From the NCBI RefSeq assembly GCF_963678635.1, contig NC_087062.1, positions 84,280,012 to 84,344,011 on the forward strand: 64,000 nucleotides of DNA, written 5' to 3'. The notes under the pieces are model-generated. The model was not told where the DNA came from, ran no database searches, and was given only the letters and a program-made list of their open reading frames with translations. The position numbers and the translations under genes were made by a program. The stretch is from Symsagittifera roscoffensis (taxonomy: Eukaryota; Xenacoelomorpha; Acoela; Convolutidae). Positions 12,601-23,939 of this stretch are shown piece by piece (position 1 is the stretch's first letter; every line of letters begins with the position of its first letter).

Positions 12601-15600
12601 GCTCTGCTTCCCCTCTGTTATTAATGTAAAACTATGCGAGTCAACAATAGCTGGTACAAGGCTGCTCCTTTCTGGTATGTAAAGGTGGTTTTGATCAAAC
12701 CAAAACTGATGAACTACCAAGTTCAAACTTATAATTTTCTACCAATATTTTCCCCTCACACGCAATTTTAAGTTAAAAATGATTATTACTCGTCTATTAA
12801 CGCGTTTTTTAGACCAATTAGCTTTCGTGAATTCAATTTGGAACGACTCGTTGCCGGATCAACTCACCGGTTATTTTAAATTTGGTAAAAAGCTTGTTTG
12901 GAAAAAATAATTTAAACATTTTCATTATACGCGAAAAGTATTACGTTGACAATTGGTCCTACTATTCACAAAATTTTTTTGTTTGTTCAGAAAATGTTTT
13001 AATCTCCGCAAATAATATGTGTAAGTGAAATCTGCAAGACAAGTTCATTTGATTTGAATACTTAAGGTGTGAATTCGGAAGGGTATTCGATGGCGTGGCA
13101 GAATCTGTCCTACACTGTTCCCTGTAGTCGCCTGCCCTGGAAGCGGGATCGCAAGGTACTCCTTCAGAGCATAACTGGCCACGTGCACAAAGGAGGCATC
13201 ATGGCCCTGATGGGTCCCTCTGGAAGCGGAAAGACTACGCTACTGGATATTCTGGCAGATCGCGTATCAAGTGGAGAAATCCTGGGCGAGATTCTCATCA
13301 ACGGCATTCCAAGAAACTCAGACGTGAGCAGAGCATTTTTGTCAAATTTTTGCGTACTTTATTTTCGTTGCCGTGAGGGGAGGTAGAAGAATTTCTGAAA
13401 TGATTGCAAAAGGGGTGAAATTTGCTACTAGGTACAAAACCCGTAAAAGCGTAACCAATGAATTGGTTTTTGTTATTGGGCTAGTTATTCTTACTAGGTA
13501 CTATAGCGAATAGTAAAGAGATCCCGCTTAAATATGATACCAAGTTTGACCCCTTTTTGAGCTTTCCTAAAATCAACTGGAAAAAATGCATCCTGCCCAG
13601 TTTGGTGGCACTTTTGCTATAACCACTACCTGTAGCATTGGAAATTTCTTTGCATCTCTTCTCTGATTTATTCGTGGTTAGCTTGACCATAATAAAGCAC
13701 CCATGACCCGAGGTCGCTGGATCGAATCCGACACAGCTATAAAGTTTTACTAATTCGAGGCTTATTTCAACTTTTCCTTATTTCACTTTATAGAGCTACT
13801 TTTTTTTGTCTTTTTTTTCGCTAGTGTTTGCGTAGCTTCGCCTCTGTACAAAGTCAGGGTCCAGGAGTTTTTTTCCTACAAAGTCATGTTCCAGGAGTTT
13901 TTTTCTATTAAGTCATGTTATGTTGCAGGAGTTTCGAACTTACACATGTTACGTGGATGTTAACGACGCCTTCTACGAAATATTCACAGTGAAGGAAACG
14001 ATGATGTTCACAGCTAATCTCTGCTTCCCGACATCCATGTCTTACGAGGACAAGATTCGAAAGGTGCGCAGTGTTTTGAACAAAGTGGGCTTGGAATCAT
14101 GCAAACATACGCGCATAGGCGGAGAACTGTTCCGTGGACTTTCGACCGGTCAGAAGCGACGTCTGAGTATTGCACTGGAACTTTTGAAAGAGCCGTGGAT
14201 TTTGTTTCTGGACGAACCTTTGTCTGGATTAGACGGAGCAGCTGCCTCGAATATAATGAATATTCTGACAAATCTTGCTGATACAGGTAATATTGCTCAA
14301 TTTTAGCACCCAATTGGTGCACATGAAAAGAAAAATTTGAAAACCGTTGCTTTGTTGATATTTTTGCCCTAATAGCAGTTCAGATTTGTTTGTATAAATT
14401 TATATAAATAAATCTGTAACTAGATATCGTTTGGGTTTAATTTATACTCATTATTATTATGATTATTATTAATATTATTTGGCCCTTGTATTTCAAGATC
14501 TGGTCTACCAAATTTCAAAGCCAGAATGTTTTAATCTTTGCATTAGCTCACATCTAAGAGCCCCCAAAAATACTAAGCAAGACAATTACTGTTCGGACTA
14601 CCGAAACTGTGGAGTTTTTGATTCTGATGTTTTTTTTTCACGCAAATCCAGGTACCACAACTACACGTCTAAACGTGTAAACGTGTTGGATGGGTATTTA
14701 AACGCCAGAAACCGGCTAGTTCTTTTTTCTTGGTTTTTTTTGCTATTACGAGTAAAAGAACGAAGTGATATTCACTTATATTGGTGTTGATGATTCTATT
14801 TGTTTGTTTGTTTGTTTGATTCTTCGTGAAACTTTATTCACGCTCAAATTTGTTTTTTTTTTCGTGGGTTGACTTTCGATTTTTTTTCGTGTGTTGACTT
14901 TCGATTTTTTTTTAAGTTCAGCTCGTTTTTTTTTATTAAAAGGAAGGGAAATTACAGTATCAGCAATTACAGTGCCAACCATAAACGATGTTTCAACTTC
15001 AAAGAGCTTCAATGTGATATATATTTTTCTCGAAAGTTGAAGTTTTCGATCAGATATTTTTGGGTTTCCTTGTTGTTTTACACTGTTCCAACTGTATGTT
15101 GGCTGTGCTTTTATTCGATAAATTAAAAAATGGCGCGTTAGCTCAATATGTTTATTTCTTTTGTTTATTTTGTGGCTGCAGGCAAGACAGTGATCTTCTC
15201 TGTGCACCAGCCCCCCTCGCGAGTGTGGAGCACATTCTCCTCCCTCACTCTCCTGTCGGGGGGACTACTTCTGTACGCTGGTCCAGTCAATGAAGCCATC
15301 CCAATGCTCACCACTGCCTCTGGCCAGGACATTCCCCCCAACTGCAACCCTGCTGATTATATGCTGGACCTGGTCAACAACGACTTCAAAGGTAATTAAG
15401 CATGAGTATATTTAGTAACAAAATTAATTGAAAAAGCAATTGGTTTATATGATAAAATGTTGCATGCAAAAGCTAGTCTTTCAGACAAGATTTATGTCTC
15501 TAGGCTCTCTGAAATATCGAAGCTGCATGCTAAACTCTGTCAAAACGAAAAAATTAATTTTGTCTGTCTAGTTTTCCAACTACCTATTTCCAGAAAGTTG

Positions 15601-16926
15601 TTGAATGTTAAAAAAAGACCTGTAAAAGTCGCCTCGATGGAAAAGATCATATTTTGACTGAAGAAATCATTTTGCTAGTTTACTGTTCCGTTTTTATCTT
15701 CTATTGCTTTCAAATCAACTAGCAAATCAATCAGAATGAAATAGTCATTATTATTAGAAGCGAGTTTTTTCGTTAATTCATTTTTTTTTTCATTTATCTT
15801 GTATTCAGTGTAAGTTTGCTTAGGTCATGTGAAGATTGACAAGCTTAATGACGTGTACCTGAGCTCTCAACTACATCGGGACATCTTCGACACAGTTAAA
15901 TTTGAGAGAGAACGTGCGTTGCAGTTCCTGCACGAGAACCCTCGATATCTGGAGGATAACACCAAACACCGATTCAGAGCCGGTGTAGTCTCCCAGATTC
16001 GCTACTTGACCACGCGTGCTCTGTGGAATAACTTGTTACACCCTGGACTCTATTGGTCTCGTATTGTGATTTACATCCTTCTAGACTTGATAATTGCTGC
16101 CATGTTCACTCGGTCGATTAGCATCAAAGACGAATACAAAGCGGGCATGATATTTTTTGTTCAGTCGTATCTCGTAATAATGACTGTCGCCGCGTTGCCA
16201 TATCTGATTCTAGCTCGCCCAGTGTTCTGTAAAGAGCGAGCCAATGGACTAGTATCAGTGACGCCATACATCTTGTCAACATTCATAGCAATGATTCCAG
16301 GAGTCATACTAGCTACCTTAGTGTCAGCATTTTTGATATTTGTCATAACGGGACTGGAGAGCTTTGGGTGGTTCTTCTGGATCCTATTTTGCACGCTACT
16401 TTGCGCTGAGTCAATCATGAACTTGGTGGCTTCTTTGACTAATCAGTTCATCGTTGGGTTAGCTATTGGTGCCGGTATCTACGGTATATTCATGATAAAC
16501 GCTGGGTTCCTGTTGCCAAGCTATGAAATACCAAATGAATGGTTTACGGGATGGAGACTTTTCCACAACATCGCATTTCACAAGTACTCACTGAGGTCCT
16601 TAATTTACAATGAATTCAAAAATCCCAAGTATTTGATCAATGCAACTGGATGCGATATCCTGTCAGTGCCTGGAAATGAGGCGTTTGATCCCAATATGCC
16701 ACCAGGGGACTCTCAAATGTCAACTGCTGCACCTGGAATTGATGATTACGCTTCTGTCCCACCAGTTCCAAATGACAGTCAGATGTTATATTCTCCAATT
16801 TTGCACAGATACCGAATGGAAGATGAGAGCCCAGGATTTGATACTCTCTTCATTCTGATGTATACAGCTCTGATTCAAATGATCCTGCTGCTTGTAACAT
16901 TCTTCAAACACACTGGAAGGCGTTGA
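9671..16926 (+). CDS. ABCG-family half-transporter, six exons
   Basis: Coding exons: 9671-9802, 11197-11437, 13067-13323, 13929-14286, 15182-15391 and 15824-16926 (TGA), giving 766 residues. All junctions are GT-AG and the phases (0,1,0,1,1) match across every intron. Exon 1 is chosen from ATG at 9671 because it joins in phase through GAG|GTAAGT; it is the least certain exon. The order is nucleotide-binding domain then membrane domain, as in ABCG exporters. Walker A is GPSGSGKTT, the signature LSTGQKRR, Walker B ILFLDEPLSGLD with its catalytic Glu, and the H-loop SVHQPPS. The usual Q-loop Gln is missing (CYVDVNDAF). Exon 6 has about six hydrophobic helices, the conserved CKERANGLVSVTPY segment, and a long extracellular loop (NATGCD) before the last helix. 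It should be a dimeric membrane exporter; the substrate is not predictable. Confidence 0.88.
9872..10111 (+). repeat. MITE-like repeat in ABCG intron 1, followed by a CCAAC/GTTGG hairpin
   Basis: It begins AGAGTCGATGAACGTAG and ends GCGTTTATCGACTTTT, which are inverted (11 of 13 positions of the core match). Just outside the right end lies the hairpin CCAACTATCTGTTGG at 10097-10111. The same left and right ends recur at 17496-17776 and 24906-25260, so this is one member of a family. Confidence 0.6.
10371..10465. repeat. Inverted repeat (22-bp arms) in ABCG intron 1
   Basis: The left arm GGCAAGCACTGATTCACGC and its reverse complement near 10445-10464 differ at one position, with ~50 nt between them. 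It lies in a GC-richer patch of the intron. It could be the terminus of a small DNA transposon or a hairpin; no protein is coded. Confidence 0.6.
11775..12286. repeat. Long foldback element in ABCG intron 2
   Basis: Arms of about 237 bp (11775-12011 and 12050-12286) are inverted copies with scattered mismatches around a ~38-nt AT-rich spacer. Matching landmarks include GGCGAAAGAAGTATAAAA / TTTTATACTTCTTTCGCC, and CATCTGGCAGAGTAACGTA, matched by its near-inverse at about 12216-12235. No open frame is present, so it resembles a non-autonomous foldback or MITE. Confidence 0.85.
13596..13845 (+). mobile_element. tRNA-derived SINE copy in ABCG intron 3
   Basis: It aligns by eye with the SINE at 36.26-36.55 kb: TTGCTAT...TGTAG.ATTGGAAATTTC, a box-B-like GGATCGAATCCG, then TAATTCGAGGCT.ATTTC and TTTATAGAGCT.CTTTTT, ending GCGTAGCTTCGCCTCTG. 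The A box is more diverged than in the 36-kb copy. Confidence 0.65.
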
Positions 16927-17495
16927 TAGCTTCTTGAGCGCAACTCTTGAGCGTATTATCGGATTATGTATCTTAAACTAGTCTTTCTCTCTCGAACATG
17001 TTTTATTTGACTAAATTCTGCATTATAGCATTTCGAGTGGAATCCTTAATTTCTAGAAAAAATGATCTCTTAAGAACAGGTGTGAAATATAACAACGCGA
17101 GTCTATTCCAGTTGAGAAATTGGGTAAAGATAATTAAAAAGTAGACGACTGAAGAAAAATGAAATAGGAAACAGATTTTTCGGCAACGTTTTTCTTTTGG
17201 ATAACTTTTTTCTTCTGATTGTTTGGTCTTAGTTTCTAGCAACTTGTCCTCATGATATCTGAGAATTTCTATTTACAACTCGATTAAAATTAATGGCTCG
17301 TCAGATTTTTGAACAAAAAATCTATACTGTTCTCTACGGTTTCTGTTTTTTACAGACTTTTGGTAGTTGCCGCTCAATAGTTTTGTTAATGGTTATTTAA
17401 AGCTGGCAAAAGTGTTTTGCCACATATTTTCATCGAAATGAGTTTAATTCGAGACAAACATGCGAAAATTGTGTGTCATTTTTTGGCGTTTTTTA

Positions 17496-17792
17496 AGAGT
17501 AATGAACGTAGTGAAGACTCTTTTATAGGTCTTTCTGATTTTTATTTTCAGAAAAAAGTCGTAAAATATTGATGCACTTAGGTATAATGCTTTTTTTGTT
17601 CAATTGAAGTTCATCTGCTGAAAGTGAATTGACGTAAGTAGCAATCTCCAAACACGAACGTGGAAATGGTTCGAAAAAACGTAAATGATTTCTAGTTTCG
17701 AAAGAGGAACTTAAATTTTAGATTTTTTAAACAAATTCATTGTTTTTTTTCTGTTTACTTGCGTTCAATACTCTTTTCCAATCTTCGGTTGG
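17496..17792 (+). repeat. MITE-like repeat copy with downstream hairpin
   Basis: The left end AAGAGTAATGAACGTAG is inverted relative to the right end ACTTGCGTTCAATACTCTT, so the termini match those of the copies at 9872 and 24906. The hairpin CCAATCTTCGGTTGG (17778-17792) follows directly. It lies 570 bp past the ABCG stop codon. Confidence 0.55.
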
Positions 17793-18131
17793 CTATGTTT
17801 TCATTCCACCAAAAGGAAATTACGTTGAGCCATTCGGCGTAAGTTCGAATCTCAAACATGTAATTTTGAACAAAAGGCTTTGAATTCACGTTCATGAGAC
17901 AAAAATCCCGCGCTTCCACTGAGATGACGGATAGTGTGAAATGTAGTCCCTGATTCCTAGAAAATGATCCTTTTCTACGTGTGAAACTATGAGACCTCCT
18001 GACCACGGAATTTTAATTTGGGGGTTGGTGTTAGTTATTTTTTGAGCTCAATTTCACGTTAATTTTTCTAGCTAATTTTAAACTATCGTCGACACATAAA
18101 CAAACGCACTTACGGACCTGATCATGCATTA

Positions 18132-18353
18132 ATGGAAACATATGCAATCAATGCGAAATCTAAAGAGGATGCGGCGACTTACATAGACGCCTCTACGCAG
18201 AAAGTTTTTTCTTCATCCTTAGTACACGTGACATCCGAATGTTCCTCAAAGATGCCGGTAGTCCTAAACATCAAAGGTGAATCAGAAGAATTAGCCATGA
18301 AAACAAATGCCATCCACCTATTCCAGCTGGGCTGCATTTTGAGCTACTGGTGA
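18132..18353 (+). other. Unrecognised 73-codon open frame
   Basis: The open frame has less biased composition than its surroundings and the adjacent frames also look partly protein-like up to about 18480. No motif, signal peptide or splice partner could be identified. It could be a decayed coding fragment or chance; it is listed only because the stretch is otherwise empty. Confidence 0.2.
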
Positions 18354-18662
18354 AGTATATGCACACACTAAATGGAGAAGAAATAGTGGGTCCAGGCACT
18401 CTATAACAAACACTGGTTTAATCTAAAATCAGACTTGAAAGCACCAGTTTCTGTTATGATGGACTTTGAAATGGTTTGTCAAATTCTCAGAAACCAAAAA
18501 AAAAATAGATTTTTTTTTCATTTTTCACAGTCTATTCGCAGAAAGATTGTTCAATTCGGTTACGCTGTTCAATAACGGGAAAACAAAGACTTCTATTTGT
18601 CCATATCTCTCTTGGTTCTGCTAGCTTTTGCGCTGCCACTGCACTAATGTGGGGGATAGTAA

Positions 18663-19000
18663 ATTAAGTTCTGGGGTATTTTGTCCTTGGGGGTTTTCGT
18701 CCTAGGGGAGGGGGGTTAAGGGCGCTCCATTGGCAAAAACCGGGAGACTTCGGAGCTTCCCCGACCCATGGGAGGGGGAGAGGGAGCTTGACGCCATTTG
18801 CAACCTGGCTAGCCAATCTGTCGGATCCACCTCTCAAAAGCGGCGTCGTTTGGATCCCCGGAGGGCGGAAGTAGCGAAGTTCTTTAGCCTGGAGATGGAG
18901 GAGCTGAACCCGCCCAACATGGGCTAAAGAAAGAAAGGGGGATGGCAGTTTGGTCGTTGGGATTATATCCGGGGGATTTTATCCTGGGGGATTTAATCAT
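18663..19000 (+). mobile_element. Composite of both ends of the 43-kb LINE family (inverted 5' end joined to 3' end)
   Basis: From about 18735 to 18848 the plus strand matches the antisense of the LINE 5' end (shared blocks GGAGACTTCGGAGCTTC, CTTGACGCCATTTGCA, TCGGATCCACC). From about 18861 to 18926 it matches the sense of the LINE 3' coding end: it encodes AEVAKFFSLEMEELNPPNMG and a stop, against VEVAKFLDLETEEPNPTRVG and a stop in the full element. The stop runs straight into an AAAG tail. Flanks at 18663-18711 and 18955-19000 carry a repeated TTTTATCCTGGGGG-like motif of unknown origin. Twin priming during insertion, or a SINE built from the LINE ends, would both give this layout. Confidence 0.7.
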
Positions 19001-19322
19001 CGATCGGTTTTGACCACTTGCCTTTGCGAAGTACCGCTTTACTTCCCTGTTTGCGGTTGATTCTCATACCAGATGCCCTTCAGTTTTTTATTTGCTCTTC
19101 GAAAAGAATCATGAAGCATTTGTTTGCCTCTCTGATTCTAATATTCAAAGTTAAATGTTGTTTTTCATGTAATTAGTCTTTTGTAAGTTGTCAATGATTC
19201 CAGCTAAAACGTTTTAGTTTTTTTATTTTCATTTTTTTAATCAGAAAAAGTTCCTTGAAGCTTGTACACGTTCAAAACTGATCTGTCGCGGTTTGAATTT
19301 AGAAATTCTAATTTATAAATCT

Positions 19323-19778
19323 AAAATTCTGTTCAAGTTTTTTCAAAGAATTTTCGGGAAAAAAACGAACGACAATACAGCTCTGATTTTCAAGAAATTT
19401 CTACGATTGGCAATTTCTCCCTTAAGAACCAATAAGAGAGAACTAGGTCAAAAAACATTTTTTTTACTCTGCTGAAAATAGTGAAATTGTTTTTTTTGCA
19501 TCAGTTGCCTTTTTGTTCTTGGACAGGGACACGTGCCTTCCAATTAACGTTAATTGGAAGGCACGTGTCCCTGTCCAAGAACAAAAAGGCAATTGATGAA
19601 AAAAAAAAAAACAATTTCACTATTTTCAGCAGAGTAAAAAAAATTGTTTTTTGACCTAGTTCTCTCTTATTGGTTGTTAAGGGAGAAATTGCCAATCATA
19701 GAAATTTCTCGAAAATCAGAGCTGTATTGCCGTTACCGTTTTTTTCCCGAAAATTCTTTGTAAAATTTGAACAGAATT
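19323..19778. repeat. Near-perfect ~456-bp palindrome without spacer
   Basis: The dyad axis lies between 19548 and 19549 in CCAATTAACGTTAATTGG. Arms of ~226 and ~230 bp match almost completely, with landmarks CGTGCCTTCC / GGAAGGCACG, CAGAGTAAAAAA and its inverse, and AAAATTCTGTTCAA / TTGAACAGAATTTT at the outer edges. Arms differ by a few substitutions and homopolymer lengths. No coding function is evident. Confidence 0.9.
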
Positions 19779-20086
19779 TTTTCGGTTTATTTTTCCGTTT
19801 TCTAGCTCATTGATACTTCCAACTTTCTCTTGGTTATGCTTGAAAAGCATTAGATTTTCGTATCAATTAGAACTCATTGAGCTATGTTTTGTGATAATTG
19901 CTGATTTTTAATCACTACTTTGATCAGCCTCAACCAATTTACCCAATAACCTCAAGTTAGGAACTTTGTGATGTTAAACCAAAATATGAACTGTGGTGTT
20001 AACCACAGATAACATGAAGGAAGTCATTTGATTTTCTTGAATACGAGACTCCCATTTTTGAAACATTTTCAATGAATTCTTTTTTC

Positions 20087-21649
20087 TTAAGCAAAAGCGG
20101 CCTTCATTCGAGCGATGAAATCGTTGACATTTGTTGTGAGGGTATTTACTTTTACTGTGTATTGCTCAGAGTATCCTATCGCCTGGTCCGCAAGTAAAAG
20201 CAAGACGGCGTCATCTGGGTATTTCGATTTGAGTGCGTTCACCTTAAAAAGAAACAAACTAAGACATAATCAAAACTATTTTTTAATGTCAGTGAAATTT
20301 CTCATGAAAAGATTGACCGAATCCCGAACTGTTTCAAAGCAGTAGTATTTGACAATAACAGCAAAAGATATTGTTACTATTAAAGTCACTGCCTTATTTT
20401 GTCACATCAAGGAACATTCAGATTTAAATTCTTGCTGCAGCCAAAGAGCCTTGATTCAATTACTTTTACTGAACAGGGGCAAAAGAAGTTTCAACAGAAA
20501 AATCTGAACCTCTGTCCCGAAGCGTATTAATTTTATTTAAATTATTACATAAGCCCATTGGTTGAACGATACCGCAAAGAAAAACTCAATAATTTTTGTA
20601 TTATTTTTTTATTAATACTTACATACAGGCGCGGATCTAGGAATTTCTCGAGGGGGGTTTTCAAAAATTGTCGACCGTTTTTATAGGTCGACCAAATAGA
20701 TTTTCTGAGGTCTTGCAACCTGTTTTGGTAAAAACCACGACGGGGTTTTTAGGCACTTTTTCGAAAACTTTGACCAAAAATTGAGTTTTATTGGCGTGCG
20801 CTCCCCCCTCAAAATTAAAATATTGGCGCCGAAGCCGCCTTTAGAAAAATTTTAGGGTCCGTTACCAAAAATGGATATCTCAAAATAGTACAAAGGGGGA
20901 CCCTTTGGATCGGCAGGGTGTCGATTCCCTGAGAGGTGTGCGTCCGCCTCAAATCCGCTACTGCTTACTTAGTCACTTATAAAGGTCATGGTAATTTTTT
21001 TAATCATTTTTTTCCAGAAAAAATGCCAATCATTAACAATTCTCGAAATTCAAAGAGCTTTAACTTTATAGATGTTTTTTTTTTGGAAAGTTGAAAGTTT
21101 TCCTTTTCGGAAGTTTTCGATTAACATTTTGTTTTGTTTTCTTGTTCTTTACTTAGGGACATCTGTTGGGCATGTTTCTAACATTCGTGTCGACTGAAAC
21201 GAAGTTACCTCTGCAATGTAGTCGGTTTTAGCCATCCGCTGCAGTTCGGTTGTCTGTTCAATGATCGCTTTGAACGCCTTAGCGGCGAGATCTACGTCGA
21301 CAATTCTGTCGACGGCTAGAAATCCTCTGACAATGTCAAACAGCTCGTCAAGCGACGCCTGTTTCAAAACAAACTCGTCATTTTCAACCTTATCACAAGC
21401 CATGTTAGTCGCACGCATCATTATGACTTCGTCAGAAGAAGCTCCTTTTGCCTTTGCCTTCTTCATCAGTGTTCTGGTGACCTCCTTTGATTCTTCGCAG
21501 ATTCCCGCGAGTTCTTCTTTGGAACCAGCGAACATGATCTGTGCTTGTTGTTGCAAGACGGCAAGGGGGTTAGAGACATCAGTGGGTGAGCTGGTGACCA
21601 GAGTTGCTCCAAGGAGCAGCAAAAAGGCCACGGATTCACTTGTTTTCAT
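20087..21649 (-). CDS. Small secreted protein of unknown family, two exons
   Basis: Exon 1 runs 21649-21209 (147 codons) and exon 2 runs 20242-20087 (51 codons plus TAA), joined through GCAGAG|GTAACT and TTTTTAAG|GTGAAC, both phase 0, giving 198 residues. The start MKTSESVAFLLLLGATLVTS is a clear signal peptide; upstream in-frame codons lack such a feature, so this ATG is preferred over the longer reading. The mature part is Lys/Glu/Ala-rich, probably mostly helical, with two cysteines (GICEES, MACDKV) that could pair. Exon 2 (VNALKSKYPDDAVLLLLADQ to RMKAAFA) is also helix-like. If the intron were not spliced, translation would stop shortly after TDYIAE. I recognise no family and do not assign a function. 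The 966-bp intron carries a hAT-type MITE. Confidence 0.72.
20626..20963. mobile_element. hAT-type MITE in the intron of the secreted-protein gene
   Basis: The ends are CAGGCGCGGATCTAG and, inverted, CAGTAGCGGATTTGAG. They are flanked by CTTACATA (20618-20625) and CTTACTTA (20964-20971), an imperfect 8-bp target duplication as hAT elements make. The interior resembles, in opposite orientation, the interior of the element at 22950-23383 (GGGTCCCCCTTTG-like block, GGCGCCAATA, GTCGACC). Confidence 0.7.
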
Positions 21650-21924
21650 TTTGTAATTGTTAGTTAGTCGAAAAAAGAATTGAGCTTTTTTACTTAATCG
21701 CTGGAAAGTTATATGTTCAAATCTTGTCACAAAATGGTAGCAAACACGAAAGGGGGAGTGAATATTCTGAAAGAGATGCTTGAAATACAATTGTTTCGTT
21801 TTTCAAGCTGCCTGAATGTCGATTGTTGACTGTCGATTTTTTAAACGCCTGAAGGACCTGCAAAAGACGTCTTAAAATTTCTTTTATTCAACCAAGAAAA
21901 AGGAGAATAATTTGAGATCGTTTT

Positions 21925-22232
21925 GTTCAAGTGTCGCGAAACTAAAATCAAGGCGCTAAAAAGATCTGTTCTTCAAATCAAGCGGTCATATTTCTGTCAT
22001 TAATAGATAACTATTCTTCAATTCCAGCCGTTCAATATTTGTGGAGTCAGTTTTTCTCAACACAAACTCGTCAACGCAATTCGACGCAAAATAAAAAGTT
22101 GTTTCCAGAAGTATATAACGGCTTGAATTGAAGAATAGGCATCTTTTAAAGGACAGAAACATGACTGCTTGATTTGAAGACGAGATATCTTTTTGGCGCC
22201 CTGGACTTTAGTTGAGGCACTTTCAACAGAGT
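21925..22232. repeat. Inverted repeat upstream of the secreted-protein gene
   Basis: Arms of ~110 bp (about 21925-22035 and 22117-22232) are inverted copies with mismatches; landmarks are CTTCAAATCAAGC / GCTTGATTTGAAG and TATTCTTCAATTC / GAATTGAAGAATA. The ~80-nt centre is unique. It sits ~280 bp 5' of the gene's ATG, so a transcript reaching it could fold. Confidence 0.8.
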
Positions 22233-22949
22233 AAATGATACACATGTGTGACTGAATAAACATAGACAATTAGAGAGAGCTACCATCATTAGAGGTACCT
22301 CTATATCTTTCGAAGTTGAGAACTCGAATATAAATACAGTAAGTTTTTCTCAATTAAGAAAATCAGAAAAATTGACTAATGTCATTCTTCAGACACTTAC
22401 GTCCATGTTTCTCATTTTATGTTCACGAAATTGTTCACAACATTTTGTTATTGCATCTGAGCTGCTCAAAAATTTACGATTTTTTTTGTAGGTTACATTT
22501 TTTCTGTACTTGCAACCATAAAACAGCAGTGAATGGGGCAGCATTTTTTATCTTGGATCAACCAACTGCTCGCTATAAAACCTGATTATACCTGGTTAAA
22601 GTAAAAGCTGGCTGTTTTTTTTTAAAATAATAAATCACGACCAATCGGACTTCAATTTGATGTCAAGTGACTCCCTGCGGATTTTGCTTGAGAATTCTAA
22701 AATTCCGCGAAAAAAAATACAAACCTACGCCATAGTTCCTTACAATTCAAGGATTCATTGAACGGTCCGTTGGAGGGTTAGGCAAAAAAGATGGCATTTT
22801 GTAAGACGGGATAATTTTCAACAGGCGACATTTCGTAACGGTAATTGTCGCCTCTTACGAGGTGCCGCTTGTTATAAATAGTCGCGTCACGCCGTTGAAA
22901 GGTAGTAACAGTGTAGTAGTATAAAAGTTTTTTCTTTTTCCGATCGATG

Positions 22950-23383
22950 CAGTGTGACCACTTGGTCACTATTTTAGTGACCAGTCACTATTGGTCACTA
23001 ATTCGTCACTATTTTTCCAATGGTCACTAAAAGTCACTATTTACAACAAAGCTTTTGTTTTTTAATATTTTTAAAGGGTCCCCTCTTTGCACTATTTTGA
23101 GATATCCGTTTTTAGTGACCGATCCTAAAATTTTCTAAAGGCACCTTCGGCGCCAATATATACTAATATTGAGGGGGGAGCGCGCCGAAAAAACGCAATT
23201 TTTCAGCCTGTTTATTCAAAACTATGCCTGTGGCGCAGAAATTTTGGCCAAAACAGGGACTTTTTAGTGTAGTCCTTTGGCAGAGCTTGAAAAATTAATT
23301 TGGTCGAACTAAAAAAAAAAGGTCGACAAAAATTCGAAAATTGTCATAGTCACTATTTTTCTCTCAAAAAAGTGGTCACCCTA
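22950..23383. mobile_element. Non-autonomous hAT element with 8-bp target-site duplication
   Basis: The element starts CAGTGTGACCACTTGGTCAC and ends AAAGTGGTCACCCTA, inverted termini of hAT type. It is flanked on both sides by the identical octamer GATCGATG (22942-22949 and 23384-23391). It is 434 bp long, has no transposase frame, and has extra subterminal GGTCACTA / AGTCACTA repeats at both ends. Confidence 0.9.
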
Positions 23384-23939
23384 GATCGATGTTAAGCTCC
23401 GAGAATAATTGCAGCCAAACTGGATAATGGTTTTTTTTAGTTGAGAGTCACCTGCGTAAGGTAGTTCAATGTTAATTGGGCCATTTTTTCAATGTTAATC
23501 TTTTTTTGTGTTGGATATTGAAGTTGTTTTTTTTTCTAAAACAAGTAATTGTTTTACTTGCGTTCAGTGACTTTCCCCAAACGTATGTTGGTTTGTTTTG
23601 TTTTGAATTTTTTGTTGATATTCCGTTTTATTTTTAGAATTGGTTGTCTATTTTTTGTCCATTTTCTATTAGTTTTGAATGAATCACCAAATATTTATGT
23701 CGCGTGGTTTTTTTTAGTCATGAAATGCCTCAAAGTTATTTCACTCAAAATTGGTTTTTCTAAAAAGTAGCAAAAAAGATTCTTGAAATCAAAGAGCTTT
23801 GCGCTGATACTTTTTTTGAAGTTCGAAAAAATTCAGTCGATTTTTTAATAGTCGTTGTTTTTTTTTATACAAAACGGTCTATGTAATCTAGTGTTTCATC
23901 ATCTGATTTCTAATGCATACCTTTTCTAGATCAGTTACG

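Noticed and set aside
18730-18927. 65-codon open frame as a gene
   Set aside because: It is a chance fusion of antisense LINE 5' end and sense LINE 3' end.
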